Origin: Saprospiraceae bacterium
GTDB taxonomy: Bacteria; Bacteroidota; Bacteroidia; Chitinophagales; Saprospiraceae
DNA length: 44,101 bases
Assembly (NCBI GenBank): GCA_020848995.1
Contig: JADLHA010000026.1
Coordinates: 1 to 44,101 of the forward strand
Direction of reading: 5' to 3'
Shown here: positions 1 to 9,964 of the stretch, piece after piece
Numbering within the stretch: the first letter of the stretch is position 1
Layout: each line of letters begins with the position of its first letter
The notes under the pieces: generated by a model
What the model was told of the DNA's origin: nothing
Seen by the model: the letters and a program-made list of their open reading frames with translations, nothing else
Databases searched by the model: none
Program-made: the position numbers and the translations under genes

Positions 1-2
1 AC

Positions 3-1157
3 AAAAATAAGGATACCATATTCAGCTCAGATCTTAGCAAAGGCATATATTTATTATTATTCAAATTAGACCGGGATTTTAACCCGGTCTGGATCAAAAA
101 GTATTACAATGTGGATGGATATTTTGGCGATGTCTTAGTGGATGGTGAGGATAATATTATCGTATACGGAATGTTCCGCGGGCGCGAATTAACCGTTGAT
201 TCATTTACCGTGCGCAATGCAGAGACGGTTTATTTGCAGGGAGATTATGGGCAAGATGAGATTTATATACTTAAGATCAATAAAGAAGGGAAAGCCATTT
301 GGTTAAAGTCTATTCAGGGGAAGGATATAGAAGCTTGTTCAAGAAATGACCTGACATGTGATAAGGATAACAACATATACTTAGGAGGGCTGATGGGTAG
401 CGATACAGTAGTATTTAACGAACGGATCACTTTGTATAAGGACCGAAGACAGTTGAACTATTATGATATTTTTTATGCAAAGTACGATAAAGAAGGAAAT
501 TGTAACTGGGCAAGATCGATCATCAATGGAAACGATGTCATCGATGATATGTCAATACATGTACTTCCGACTGGACATTTGATCGTTTCTGGAAATTTTT
601 CAAACCGGGATCTGTACGCGGGAAACACGACGTTGGGCTCTAAAGGCTGGGCTGATTGTTTTGTATTGCTGACGGGCAATAACGGGGAGATCATTAGCGG
701 TTTTTCTTATGGAGGTGGTCAATATGAATACGATGGGCAGTTGTGGTCGGATGGCAGGAGTTTATATATACTGAGTTCATTTGGCAGCAGCGAGTTGCAA
801 TTTGGCAATGTCATTGTAAAGAATGACACCACGGATGGTTCCCTTGATTGCTTATTGCTTAAATACAGCATCGACTCACTCACGTCCGCAACGGATCTGC
901 CGGAAGATCCAGTTGGGATAGGAGTTTATCCCAATCCTGCTCACGAGATGCTGGAGCTGCAATTGCCGGAAGAACTATCGCGGGGGTCCTTGTTTTATAA
1001 CCTGTATGACATCGGTGGAAAATGGGTGTGCTCAGGCTTGTTAAGATCAGGACAAACATCAATACCTGTACAATCGCTGCAACCGGGACATTATATCATT
1101 AAGGGGGGTACCATGGAAGGTAAGAGATTTGTAGCAAAGTTTGTGAAAGGACGTTAA
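3..1157 (+). CDS. T9SS type A sorting domain protein with beta-propeller-like repeats (5' end outside window)
   Basis: The reading frame is open from the first bases of the window, so this is the C-terminal part of a longer protein; a GTG at 111 is internal and is not a credible start. The visible part has repeats of about 60 residues with 'ILKINKEGKAIW', 'YAKYDKEGNCNWA' and 'VLLTGNNGEI' cores alternating with 'NIYLGG' and 'HLIVSGNFS' strands. These resemble the SBBP/delta-60 beta-propeller repeats of secreted Bacteroidota proteins. The last 80 or so residues form a type A sorting domain: the 'GVYPNPAHEMLEL' entry motif, a central 'LYDIGGKWV' strand and a final 'GHYIIKGG...KRFVAKFVKGR'. This sends the protein through the outer membrane by T9SS. 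Its function beyond being a surface or secreted protein is unknown. Confidence 0.85.
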   Translation, partial: KNKDTIFSSDLSKGIYLLLFKLDRDFNPVWIKKYYNVDGYFGDVLVDGEDNIIVYGMFRGRELTVDSFTVRNAETVYLQGDYGQDEIYILKINKEGKAIWLKSIQGKDIEACSRNDLTCDKDNNIYLGGLMGSDTVVFNERITLYKDRRQLNYYDIFYAKYDKEGNCNWARSIINGNDVIDDMSIHVLPTGHLIVSGNFSNRDLYAGNTTLGSKGWADCFVLLTGNNGEIISGFSYGGGQYEYDGQLWSDGRSLYILSSFGSSELQFGNVIVKNDTTDGSLDCLLLKYSIDSLTSATDLPEDPVGIGVYPNPAHEMLELQLPEELSRGSLFYNLYDIGGKWVCSGLLRSGQTSIPVQSLQPGHYIIKGGTMEGKRFVAKFVKGR

Positions 1158-1163
1158 GCAAGT

Positions 1164-1340
1164 ATGAAACTGTATGATCGAACTGATAATAATGGGAATG
1201 GTTTTTTTCAAACCTCCAACAACAACCTGCCCACCACGACTCAGGATGAATTCAATGAAAATGAGATCAATGACATCCTCATGAAGATCTGGAAAGAAGA
1301 GACCCTGACAACGACGGAAATATTTCTTCGCACGCAATAG
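1164..1340 (+). CDS. possible 58-residue small ORF, unrecognised
   Basis: An ATG six bases after the stop of the upstream gene opens a 58-codon frame. The product is polar, with an Asn/Thr-rich first half and an acidic, helix-prone second half (NEINDILMKIWKEE). I recognise no family. No ribosome binding site is evident. It could be a chance frame or a remnant, and overlapping antisense frames look no better. Confidence 0.2.
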   Translation: MKLYDRTDNNGNGFFQTSNNNLPTTTQDEFNENEINDILMKIWKEETLTTTEIFLRTQ

Positions 1341-1530
1341 AACAGTATTAATATGCCTACGGGTGGGCTTTCTGGAACTTTAAAAAAAATTATGGTGAGA
1401 GTAGGTGGTACATGGTTTTAGTTGAGTGGTAAATCCGGTAGCATCGAGTACATTGGAGCAGATTGGTTTGGGATTTTTTGTTTCGGAAGTGGCGAGATTC
1501 TTTATTTTTACAATATAGTTCGCAGATGTT
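1341..1530. other. non-coding gap before nhaA
   Basis: Together with the doubtful small ORF before it, this makes a gap of about 370 bases between the T9SS gene and nhaA. There is a short A-run near 1381 and an AT-rich stretch (about 1500-1525) just before nhaA that may hold its promoter, but I see no clean TAnnTTTG element. No RNA gene or clear hairpin terminator is visible. Confidence 0.4.
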
Positions 1531-2685
1531 ATGATTAATAAAGTGACCAGCTTGTTTCAGGAGTTCTTTTTGTCTGAAAAGGCAGGTGGATTGCTCTTGC
1601 TCTTTGCAACGATCATTTCGTTGACCCTGGCCAACTCCGGGTTCGGTGAGGGATACCAGGCATTTTGGAATCACAAGTTTCTAGGCTACAGCCTGTTATT
1701 CTGGATTAACGACGGGTTGATGGCCGTCTTTTTCCTGCTGGTTGGACTGGAGATCGAACGGGAAATCTTTGTGGGCGAGCTCTCAGACATACGCAACTCC
1801 ATGCTTCCAATTTTTGCTGCGCTTGGGGGAATGATTGTCCCTGCATGTCTTTATCTCGGATTCAACCTGGGTACCCCGGAGGCTGGAGGCTTTGGCATTC
1901 CCATGGCTACCGACATCGCCTTTTCACTAGGGATCCTGGCCCTGTTGGGAAGTCGCGTTCCGCTGGCGCTAAAGATTTTTCTCACGGCGCTGGCCATTAT
2001 TGACGATCTGGGTGCCATCCTCGTCATTGCGTTTGCTTACAGCAAGGGACTCCAATTGCAATATTTACTGATGGCGGGTGGACTGATCGCCGGAATGTTG
2101 GTCATGAGGCGCCTCGGTTGGAATCACCTGGCCCTCTACCTCATACCCGGGCTCGGCTTATGGCACTTTATCCACGAAGCAGGAATCCACAGCACCCTTG
2201 CCGGGGTCATGCTCGCCTTCCTCGTGCCTTTCCGCAAAAATGACGAAAACTGTCCATCCCTGCGCTTACAGCATTACCTGCATAAGCCAGTAGCTTTTTT
2301 TGTCATTCCCTTGTTCGCACTTGCCAATACGGGCATCAGCCTTTCGGCCAGTATGTTTACATCCCTCAGGGAACCGCTTTCCCTGGGCATCATGACCGGA
2401 CTCTTGCTTGGGAAACCGCTGGGCATCTTTTTATTCAGCTACCTGGGCGTTCGACTTGGTCTCGCCAGTCTTTTTCCCAACCTGAGTTGGGCTAATGTTA
2501 TGGCCCTGGGATTGCTGGCTGGCATAGGCTTCACCATGTCCATTTTTATTACCATGCTCGCCTTTTCGGAAGAGGAAAAGATCAAGCTCGCCAAGTTGGC
2601 CATCTTCATGGCATCTGCAGGGGCTGCGATCCTGGGCTTTGCCATGCTGAGGTTTCAGCTTCGCGCACCGGAAAACAAGGACTAA
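1531..2685 (+). CDS. nhaA: Na+/H+ antiporter NhaA
   Basis: The 384-residue product is an inner-membrane antiporter that exports Na+ (or Li+) in exchange for H+, supporting pH and sodium homeostasis. The length is normal for NhaA and hydrophobic helices cover almost the whole chain. Family signatures are visible: 'FFLLVGLEIERE' near 67-78, 'PMATDIAFSLG' with Asp128, the adjacent acidic pair Asp158-Asp159 in 'AIIDDLGA' (equivalent to the E. coli D163/D164 transport site), and Lys295 in 'LLLGKPLGIF' (equivalent to K300). The ATG at 1531 gives the expected amphipathic N-terminus 'FFLSEKAGG'. It appears monocistronic; the next gene has its own -7 element. The assignment is secure. Possible control by an NhaR-like regulator cannot be judged here. 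Confidence 0.97.
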   Translation: MINKVTSLFQEFFLSEKAGGLLLLFATIISLTLANSGFGEGYQAFWNHKFLGYSLLFWINDGLMAVFFLLVGLEIEREIFVGELSDIRNSMLPIFAALGGMIVPACLYLGFNLGTPEAGGFGIPMATDIAFSLGILALLGSRVPLALKIFLTALAIIDDLGAILVIAFAYSKGLQLQYLLMAGGLIAGMLVMRRLGWNHLALYLIPGLGLWHFIHEAGIHSTLAGVMLAFLVPFRKNDENCPSLRLQHYLHKPVAFFVIPLFALANTGISLSASMFTSLREPLSLGIMTGLLLGKPLGIFLFSYLGVRLGLASLFPNLSWANVMALGLLAGIGFTMSIFITMLAFSEEEKIKLAKLAIFMASAGAAILGFAMLRFQLRAPENKD

Positions 2686-2837
2686 GCCAGGTTCAGCATC
2701 CGAAGTGCCCGCTCTCCATGGGCTGCCCGGGCGAAGGCTCACAGGCATTGATTTTCAACTTGACTCCGATTGGGTACGGCGATCACCGTATACGCCTCCC
2801 GGAATAGGATGGGCTTACACAGGTCACATCCGGTTCT

Positions 2838-2845
2838 TATATTTG
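2838..2845 (+). promoter_or_regulatory. Bacteroidota -7 box before the L-domain protein gene
   Basis: TATATTTG matches TAnnTTTG and lies 58 bases before the chosen ATG at 2904. No convincing -33 TTTG is present at the usual distance. Confidence 0.45.
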
Positions 2846-2903
2846 GACCGGCCGTTCGCCAAATTGAATGCGCTGTAAAGGGTTAATCCAAAACGAATGC
2901 AAA

Positions 2904-3977
2904 ATGAAAATCAGCTTTAATTCCTTTTTATTGCCCGCCCTGCTGTCCCTCACCGCACTTAGCATCGATGTCGAATCCTGCCAGCCAGCAGATAAAACGC
3001 CCTTCGTCCGGTGTGGCCACCCGGATTCTACCGTATTTCTGGGTACCCAGGCGGCGATCGACGGATTTCAGAAATCACTGCCCGAAGGCTGCAATTGTTT
3101 TTTGGGAAAAATTCAGGCGGCAGGCACCGCGCATCTAGATTTCCGGCCGCTCAACTTTCTCAGGGGCCTGGGCCATTTTTATATGTTTTTGCATTCCGGT
3201 ACCGACACATTGCGGGGATTCGAGCACCTGGATACCGTTTACGGAGACGTTCAATTTTCTTCGGTCAAAATGGCCCAACTGGACGCTTTCCAACAGCTAA
3301 AAAGCATTGGTGGATACCTTTTTATTAATCGCCTCGCCGGGTTGGAAAAACTCGACGGGTTTATCCAATTGCGGCAAACCGGAAGCTTACGTATTAGTTC
3401 AAATCCAGACCTGAATATCATCACTGGTCTGAGTCGTCTGAAAGATTTGGGCAGTCTGGGCATTTCAAATAACCCTAAATTGCAAAACCTAAACGCATTG
3501 AGTTCTCTGGTAAAAGTCAAAGGAAGTTTGGACTTAAATGGCAATGCTCAAATGAAGGAACTTGCGGGTTTTTCCAGCTTGCAGCGGGCAGGACCGGTCT
3601 CGATCCGTTCGAATGCAGCCTTGCAACGCATCTCGGGTTTTTCATGCATCGACACCCTGGAGACTTTGGTTATCGAGGACAATTCCAGTCTCCGCTTTGT
3701 GGAGGGTTTTGGAAAATTAAAGGAAATCAACTATTTCGGACTCACCGTGCGTTCCAATCCCTTACTGGAACACATAAACGGGTTCCGGTCTCTTGACCAG
3801 GTCCGCAACAAGATCCTGGTCGAAGAAAACCCCGCGCTGACGGGATGTTGCTGCCTGTACAAGGGCCTCCAAAGTGCGTCTGCCTCAACCACCATCACCA
3901 TTGGCAGAAATGCCGCAGGCTGCCAGTCTAAAGAGGAGGTCATCGCACGCGGACCTTGCAAAAAGAACAGGTCTTAA
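2904..3977 (+). CDS. exported receptor-L-domain-like repeat protein
   Basis: The 357-residue protein starts with a probable signal peptide (MKISFNSFLLPALLSLTAL). An in-frame ATG at 2868 would add 12 polar residues and spoil it, so 2904 is preferred. From about residue 85 to 320 it consists of 20-25-residue repeats of the type 'LxGFxxLxxIGxLxIxxNPxLxxL' (examples: 'LRISSNPDLNIITGLSRL', 'LGISNNPKLQNLNALSSL'). These match the receptor L domain/LRR-like right-handed solenoid known from insulin-receptor ectodomains and found in some bacterial surface proteins. The mature N-terminus has several cysteines (SCQP, VRCG, GCNC), and the solenoid ends in 'TGCCCLYKGL', suggesting disulphide caps. No T9SS sorting domain is present, so it may stay periplasmic or be released another way. 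A binding role is inferred; the ligand is unknown. Confidence 0.8.
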   Translation: MKISFNSFLLPALLSLTALSIDVESCQPADKTPFVRCGHPDSTVFLGTQAAIDGFQKSLPEGCNCFLGKIQAAGTAHLDFRPLNFLRGLGHFYMFLHSGTDTLRGFEHLDTVYGDVQFSSVKMAQLDAFQQLKSIGGYLFINRLAGLEKLDGFIQLRQTGSLRISSNPDLNIITGLSRLKDLGSLGISNNPKLQNLNALSSLVKVKGSLDLNGNAQMKELAGFSSLQRAGPVSIRSNAALQRISGFSCIDTLETLVIEDNSSLRFVEGFGKLKEINYFGLTVRSNPLLEHINGFRSLDQVRNKILVEENPALTGCCCLYKGLQSASASTTITIGRNAAGCQSKEEVIARGPCKKNRS

Positions 3978-4103
3978 CCCCATTCACCTAAAGGCCATCG
4001 ATCACTTTGTCGTGAATTTTATGCTACGAATGAGGTGCCCTTAAAAGAGCAATGAACCGGTCCTTTTTTTGAAATCCTCGTCCGGAAGAATGGTAACATA
4101 GAG

Positions 4104-4119
4104 ACTAACGATCGTTAGT
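4104..4119. promoter_or_regulatory. perfect 16-bp palindrome, operator-like (CTAAC-N4-GTTAG)
   Basis: ACTAACGATCGTTAGT reads the same on both strands. It lies between the convergent ends of the L-domain gene and the M1 peptidase gene. The arms and 4-base spacing recur before the TonB receptor gene (12438-12453). It has no T-run and is not GC-rich, so a protein-binding site is more likely than a terminator. Confidence 0.5.
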
Positions 4120-4163
4120 TTATCCGGCAACCCGTTATGATTTGGATCTGCAAGCGAAGGCTC

Positions 4164-6551
4164 TTACCGCTGTGGCGCAGTGGCAGGTTCCTTTTCCTGC
4201 CGGGCGCGCTGCATCGGATTGAGCTGACCCTCGCCGCCAGCGCGGCGCCTTCCCCTGCGGGGGCCTTCCTCCGATTTAAAGAGTTCGAAGCGGGATGGGG
4301 CCTCCGCAACGTTCCAGCCGTTGTTTGCCGTTTCAATGTCTGCCGTTTCTTCAAAGGGATCCAATTGAAGAGCTATTGGGCGTTTGCTGCGCACGAACGT
4401 CTTGGTTACTTCTTGCTCGTTTTTGCGCCAGAGCTGGACGCTAAGGCGCTCGTCTTCATAAGTGCCGTCGTCGTAATACCAACGCAGGATCAGGGGCATA
4501 ACCATGCCACCCTTGTTGGAAAACTGCACTTCAACGAGGTAGGTGCTGTCTGTACGTCCCCGGAGTTCCAGACCCGCCTCTACGGGATGGTACCGCTGCA
4601 CTTTGGGTGAGTGCGGAGGATTGTAGTGATAGTAAAAATCGCGGAGGCTGGTATCTGCATCGACGAGAAATCGCATGCCCGAGGTCCGGTTGCGGTATTT
4701 CGTGATGGATTCGGTCACTTCCGGGTGGTTCATGTAATAAGTGACTTCCCGCGGTGGGGGCGGATGCGAGGTCACCATGACGATCACCGTGTCTATGGCC
4801 AGATCCACCGGTTTGATGTCGTAGAACCAAGCCCTCCAGAACCAATCGAGGTCTTCACCGGAGGCATCTTCCATGGTCCGGAAAAAGTCGGCGGGAGTTG
4901 GATGCCTGAATGCCCAGCGACGCGCATACTCCCGTAGGGCAAGATCAAAGCGTTCGCGGCCGATGATGGTTTCGCGAAGGATGTTCAGCCCAACCGCGGT
5001 TTTGGCGTAGGCATTTGAGCCAAATTGCACGAGGTTTTCGCTATTGGTCATGATGGGTTCGAGCTGGTCCGGATCGAGTTTCATGTAATCGACTATGCTC
5101 GATGCCGGCCCCCTGCCGGAAGGATAATCGTTGTCAAAGGCCTCTTGAGCCAGGTGTTGCAAAAAAGTGTTCAGCCCTTCGTCCATCCAGGTCCATTGCC
5201 GTTCATCGCTGTTGATGATCATGGGAAAGAAATTGTGTCCCACCTCGTGTATGATGACCCCCAGCATTCCGTTCTTCGTTCCTTCCGAATACGTGCCGTC
5301 CTTCTCTGTGCGGCCGAAATTAAAACAGATCATGGGGTATTCCATTCCATTGGACGCCTCTACGCTGATCGCAACGGGGTAGGGATATGGCACCGTGTGC
5401 TTTGAATACGTGCGGAGGGTGTGTGCAACGGTTTTGGTCGAGTAGCGCCGGTACAGTTCATATGCTTCCTTGGGATAATAACTCATGCATAGAATTTTGC
5501 GCCCTTCAATTTCAATGGGCAGCGCATCCCAGATAAATTTTCTCGAACTTCCCCAGGCAAAATCGCGGACGTCGTCGGCGCGGTAAACCCAGGTTTTGAC
5601 CTGGGTAGACCTGGATTGTTCAGCGACCTTTGCCTCTTCCCGCGTAGCGATTTCTACGACGTCGCCCGAAATTTGTGCGGACTTCCAGCGCGCCAGGCGT
5701 TCTGCCGATAGCACTTTCTCGTAATTGACGCACTGGCCGGTAGCGGCAACGACGTGGTCAGAAGGTACCGTGATCTTAACGCGGTAGTCGCCAAAGGGAA
5801 GCGCAAATTCCCCACGCCCCGTGAACTGTTTGTGCTGCCATCCCTGGAAGTCAGAGTAAACGCAGAGGCGGGGAAACCACTGCGTCATCGTAAAGAGATG
5901 GTTGCCATCCTCGGGAAAATATTCATATCCGCCACGGCCTCCAATGTCGAGCCGGTTGGGAAGCTTGTAGTTCCAGGAAACGCGAAAGCGAAAAGATTTT
6001 CCGGGTTGAAGTGCTCCTGGCAAGGAGATCCTCATCATCGTCTCATGGATAAAATACTCGAGCGCTTTCCCCTTTGCATCCTTCACCTCGAGTATCTGGA
6101 CGCCATGCCCGTTTAGTTTTGGCCTCCGGTCGATGTCGTAAAGATTTCCTTCCGTAATGCGCTTACCGGTCTTGCTCTCTACTGCAGCATAAACACTTGA
6201 GGAGCTTGGGTTGTGTTCGTTTTCATCGAGCTGCAACCACAGGTAGTTCAGTGGATCCGGCGATTGGTTGAAAACGGTAACCCATTCGCTTCCGTGCAGG
6301 CGGAGGTCGGCTTCGTCGAGCCGCGCATCAATTTCGTAATCTACCCGCATCTGCCAGTAGCCGTGTCCGGGCGCTCCGGAAGCCGTCCGGTAAACGTTTG
6401 GGTCCGGAAGTATGGAGCCGAGCTGCTCGAATGCATTGCCGTGATTGGAACTTGGGTTGTTGCGGATGTTTTGTCCCTGAACGGCAGTAAGGGCAAGCGC
6501 CATGGATATCCATGCGCCCAGCCAGGTCTTCAATGATTGAAAAATAGCCAT
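4164..6551 (-). CDS. M1 family metallopeptidase (exported aminopeptidase-like)
   Basis: The 795-residue zinc peptidase has a signal peptide (MAIFQSLKTWLGAWISMALA...AVQG). The start at 6551 is preferred over an upstream ATG at 6674, which would add 41 residues running back through the hupE-like gene. Family M1 signs: the substrate N-terminus loop 'NGMEYP' at about 401-406 (the GAMEN equivalent), the zinc site HEVGH at 435-439, and the third ligand Glu458 in 'MDEGLNTF'. The N-terminal half is the beta-sandwich domain typical of Bacteroidota M1 peptidases. The C-terminal tail is rich in Arg, Pro and Gly and looks disordered. The start overlaps the end of the hupE-like gene by 22 bases, implying translational coupling. 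It probably trims peptides in the periplasm. The substrate is unknown. Confidence 0.92.
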   Translation of the reverse strand: MAIFQSLKTWLGAWISMALALTAVQGQNIRNNPSSNHGNAFEQLGSILPDPNVYRTASGAPGHGYWQMRVDYEIDARLDEADLRLHGSEWVTVFNQSPDPLNYLWLQLDENEHNPSSSSVYAAVESKTGKRITEGNLYDIDRRPKLNGHGVQILEVKDAKGKALEYFIHETMMRISLPGALQPGKSFRFRVSWNYKLPNRLDIGGRGGYEYFPEDGNHLFTMTQWFPRLCVYSDFQGWQHKQFTGRGEFALPFGDYRVKITVPSDHVVAATGQCVNYEKVLSAERLARWKSAQISGDVVEIATREEAKVAEQSRSTQVKTWVYRADDVRDFAWGSSRKFIWDALPIEIEGRKILCMSYYPKEAYELYRRYSTKTVAHTLRTYSKHTVPYPYPVAISVEASNGMEYPMICFNFGRTEKDGTYSEGTKNGMLGVIIHEVGHNFFPMIINSDERQWTWMDEGLNTFLQHLAQEAFDNDYPSGRGPASSIVDYMKLDPDQLEPIMTNSENLVQFGSNAYAKTAVGLNILRETIIGRERFDLALREYARRWAFRHPTPADFFRTMEDASGEDLDWFWRAWFYDIKPVDLAIDTVIVMVTSHPPPPREVTYYMNHPEVTESITKYRNRTSGMRFLVDADTSLRDFYYHYNPPHSPKVQRYHPVEAGLELRGRTDSTYLVEVQFSNKGGMVMPLILRWYYDDGTYEDERLSVQLWRKNEQEVTKTFVRSKRPIALQLDPFEETADIETANNGWNVAEAPSRFELFKSEEGPRRGRRRAGGEGQLNPMQRARQEKEPATAPQR

Positions 6552-7120
6552 GTTCGCTGTGCGATGAAATACAAAGATAATCCCAAGATTACGAAACTTG
6601 TCGTAGTAGTGAGTTTGGGTTCGGAAACCGGAGTGAGTACTAAAAGCGACTGTTTTGCGGCGAGGGTTAGGCAAACAAAGACCAACTGTCCGGCTTCGAG
6701 ACCCGTGTTAAAAGCAAACAGAGGCAGGAGGATGTCACCTTCCGAGCCGAGCAGGGACCGCAGCAAAATGGAGAAGCCCATCCCGTGAATGCACCCGAAC
6801 AGGGCTGCCGCCGCATAGCGCCACCGCAGGGAGCTTTGTCTGGAATCGGGCCGGAGCAGATTCATGATACATGAAAAGGCAATGGTCAGCGCAATGGCGA
6901 GTTCTACTGCGGAAGAGGGCAGTCGGAGCCACCCGGTGGTGCTCAGGGCCAGGGTGATCGAATGGCCCAGGGTGAAGGCCGTGACGAGCAGCAACAGGCG
7001 CTTCCACTGACCGGGGCCAAAGGGAATGACCAGAGCGATGAGGTAAACCATATGGTCGATGCCCCCAGTGTCGAGGATGTGCTGCACTCCAATTTGAAAC
7101 CACCACGAAAATCCTTCCAT
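6530..7120 (-). CDS. HupE/UreJ-like membrane protein
   Basis: The 196-residue polytopic inner-membrane protein has six or so hydrophobic segments. Motifs typical of the HupE/UreJ_2 family are present: 'GIDHMVYLIALV' in the first helix region, 'TLGHSITLALS' and 'CIHGMGFS', each with a conserved membrane-embedded histidine. HupE/UreJ proteins are linked to nickel or other metal uptake in hydrogenase and urease loci, but no hydrogenase or urease gene is present here, so that role is not implied. The gene is first in a two-gene unit with the M1 peptidase. It is divergent from the DUF6702 gene with only 13 bases between the start codons. As I recall, this trio recurs in Bacteroidota, suggesting a joint envelope or metal-related job that is not described. 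Confidence 0.85.
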   Translation of the reverse strand: MEGFSWWFQIGVQHILDTGGIDHMVYLIALVIPFGPGQWKRLLLLVTAFTLGHSITLALSTTGWLRLPSSAVELAIALTIAFSCIMNLLRPDSRQSSLRWRYAAAALFGCIHGMGFSILLRSLLGSEGDILLPLFAFNTGLEAGQLVFVCLTLAAKQSLLVLTPVSEPKLTTTTSFVILGLSLYFIAQRTWLFFNH

Positions 7121-7124
7121 TGGC

Positions 7125-7132
7125 TAATTTTG
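7125..7132 (+). promoter_or_regulatory. -7 box for the DUF6702 gene
   Basis: TAATTTTG matches TAnnTTTG and ends one base before the DUF6702 ATG at 7134. If it is used, the transcript is leaderless or starts slightly inside the annotated start, and a GTG at 7137 or a later codon would serve. Confidence 0.45.
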
Positions 7133-7133
7133 C

Positions 7134-7664
7134 ATGGTGCAAAAATATACATGGCCGCGTACCCGCCGCATCTCCTTCGCGTGGGCCCTTATTATTGCCT
7201 GTGCATTCAGTGCAACAGCTCCTCACCCCTTTTACGTCGGCGTCACAGAACTGCGGCACCAGCCTTCCCAGGGTGTATTGGAGATCAGCATCCGCCTGTT
7301 TACCGACGACCTGGAAAAAGCCCTGGCCCGGCATTCCGGGAGCCCCGTCAACCTGACTTCCGGACCTCTGCTGGATGCTTCAGAAGAAATGCTGGACACC
7401 TACCTGTCGGAGGGTTTTGCCGTCTATGCAAATGCCTCGCACCTCCAATCCCGGTTTCTCGGTTACGAACAAGTGGAAGACGCCATCTGGTCACATCTGG
7501 AATGTCCGCTGCCGGAGTTGCCTGACAGCCTGCGCATCGAAAACCGTCTGCTGTGCGAATTGCTTTCCGAACAGACGCACATCGTCCATCTGAACATTGC
7601 CTCCCGACGATACAGCCGCAAACTGGAATGCGAAGCGCCCATATTTGAGTGGAGATCGCGATGA
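7134..7664 (+). CDS. DUF6702 family exported protein
   Basis: The 176-residue product has an N-terminal hydrophobic segment (ISFAWALIIACAFSATA) preceded by Arg/Lys, consistent with a signal peptide cleaved before 'HPFYVGVTEL'. The mature start 'HPFYVGVTEL', the 'LEISIRLFTDDLEKAL' stretch near 45-60 and 'FLGYEQVEDAIWSHLEC' match the DUF6702 family, which is nearly confined to Bacteroidota and has no known function. The conserved His right after cleavage suggests metal contact, but that is inference. It is divergent from the HupE-like/M1 pair. The first codons are uncertain because the -7 box abuts the ATG. Confidence 0.85.
   Translation: MVQKYTWPRTRRISFAWALIIACAFSATAPHPFYVGVTELRHQPSQGVLEISIRLFTDDLEKALARHSGSPVNLTSGPLLDASEEMLDTYLSEGFAVYANASHLQSRFLGYEQVEDAIWSHLECPLPELPDSLRIENRLLCELLSEQTHIVHLNIASRRYSRKLECEAPIFEWRSR
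7140..7147 (-). promoter_or_regulatory. -7 box for the hupE-like/M1 unit
   Basis: On the minus strand the sequence is TATTTTTG, matching TAnnTTTG, 19 bases before the hupE-like ATG at 7120. It lies inside the first codons of the divergent DUF6702 gene, so the two promoters cross each other. Confidence 0.45.
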
Positions 7665-7718
7665 TCATTGCGTTGCCCTGTCGCCATCGTACCATTCATT
7701 TCCGCACCGGGTCTTTAG

Positions 7719-7746
7719 CTAACCAACGTTTGTATGTTAGACTAAC
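7719..7746. promoter_or_regulatory. cluster of CTAAC/GTTAG arms between DUF6702 and groEL genes
   Basis: CTAAC-CAAC-GTTTG at 7719-7732 is one mismatch from the CTAAC-N4-GTTAG palindrome seen at 4104 and 12438. It is followed by GTTAG-A-CTAAC at 7736-7746. The cluster sits in the gap between the ends of two convergent genes. Confidence 0.35.
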
Positions 7747-7792
7747 ACTAGTAAGCATTACGTACGTTTGTAAAAATACAAATGTGCGGAAA

Positions 7793-7821
7793 TAAAAAAT
7801 CCCGGCTTTGCAGGCCGGGAT
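7793..7821 (-). terminator. rho-independent terminator of groESL
   Basis: Read on the minus strand, a GC-rich hairpin (TCCCGGC and GCCGGGA arms around a short loop) is followed by a run of six T. It lies about 25 bases past the groEL stop. Confidence 0.85.
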
Positions 7822-7845
7822 CTTTCTATCATCGGAGGATGGCGA

Positions 7846-9492
<1,647 letters not shown>

Positions 9493-9508
9493 TTAGTGTT
9501 TTAACAGA

Positions 9509-9772
9509 TTACAGAATTACCAAAATGTCGTCCTCGCGCATGATCAGGTAGTCAACTCCCTTGTAGGTAAACTCCTGTCCTGCGTACTTTCCATACAATA
9601 CCGTGTCGCCTTTGTGGACGGTCATCATGTTGCCATCCTTACCGGGGCCAACGGCAACGACTTCTCCTTTAAGCGGCTTCTCCTTCGCGGTGTCGGGGAT
9701 GATGATCCCTCCTTTGGTTTTCTCTTCCGCTGGTGCGGGCTTGATAATGACGCGGTCATTAATTGGCTTCAT
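9509..9772 (-). CDS. groES: co-chaperonin GroES
   Basis: The 87-residue lid of the GroEL chamber. '[27 protein letters not shown]' spans the start and the beginning of the mobile loop, and '[10 protein letters not shown]' and '[14 protein letters not shown]' are family hallmarks. The open frame extends upstream to 9880, but those residues have no counterpart in GroES, so the ATG at 9772 is taken. It is the first gene of groES-groEL. The 190-base gap to the TonB receptor gene should carry its promoter. I see no exact TAnnTTTG element there, so an alternative heat-shock sigma factor is possible. Confidence 0.98.
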   Translation of the reverse strand: MKPINDRVIIKPAPAEEKTKGGIIIPDTAKEKPLKGEVVAVGPGKDGNMMTVHKGDTVLYGKYAGQEFTYKGVDYLIMREDDILVIL

Positions 9773-9964
9773 ATTGAGTATGATTTTAAAGAATTGAAAA
9801 ATTTTCCATTTGTCAGAAAGCCGTATGCGAACACCATGCCACACGAAAAAATTGGAACTTTTGGCAGAATTTGACGACAATTGGTACCTCTTGATGGCTA
9901 CTCATCCGGTCTAAATGCGCCATAATGGCATAAAGGGCGGCAGCTGAACCGGGGTGTCCTTACT

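Noticed and set aside
2775-2790. TACGG-N6-CCGTA hairpin after nhaA
   Set aside because: The stem is short and has no T-run; not convincing as a terminator.
7763-7770. TACGTTTG, a possible plus-strand -7 box pointing into the groEL terminator
   Set aside because: No gene or structured RNA follows; any transcript would read antisense to groEL or stop at the hairpin, and a chance match is likely.
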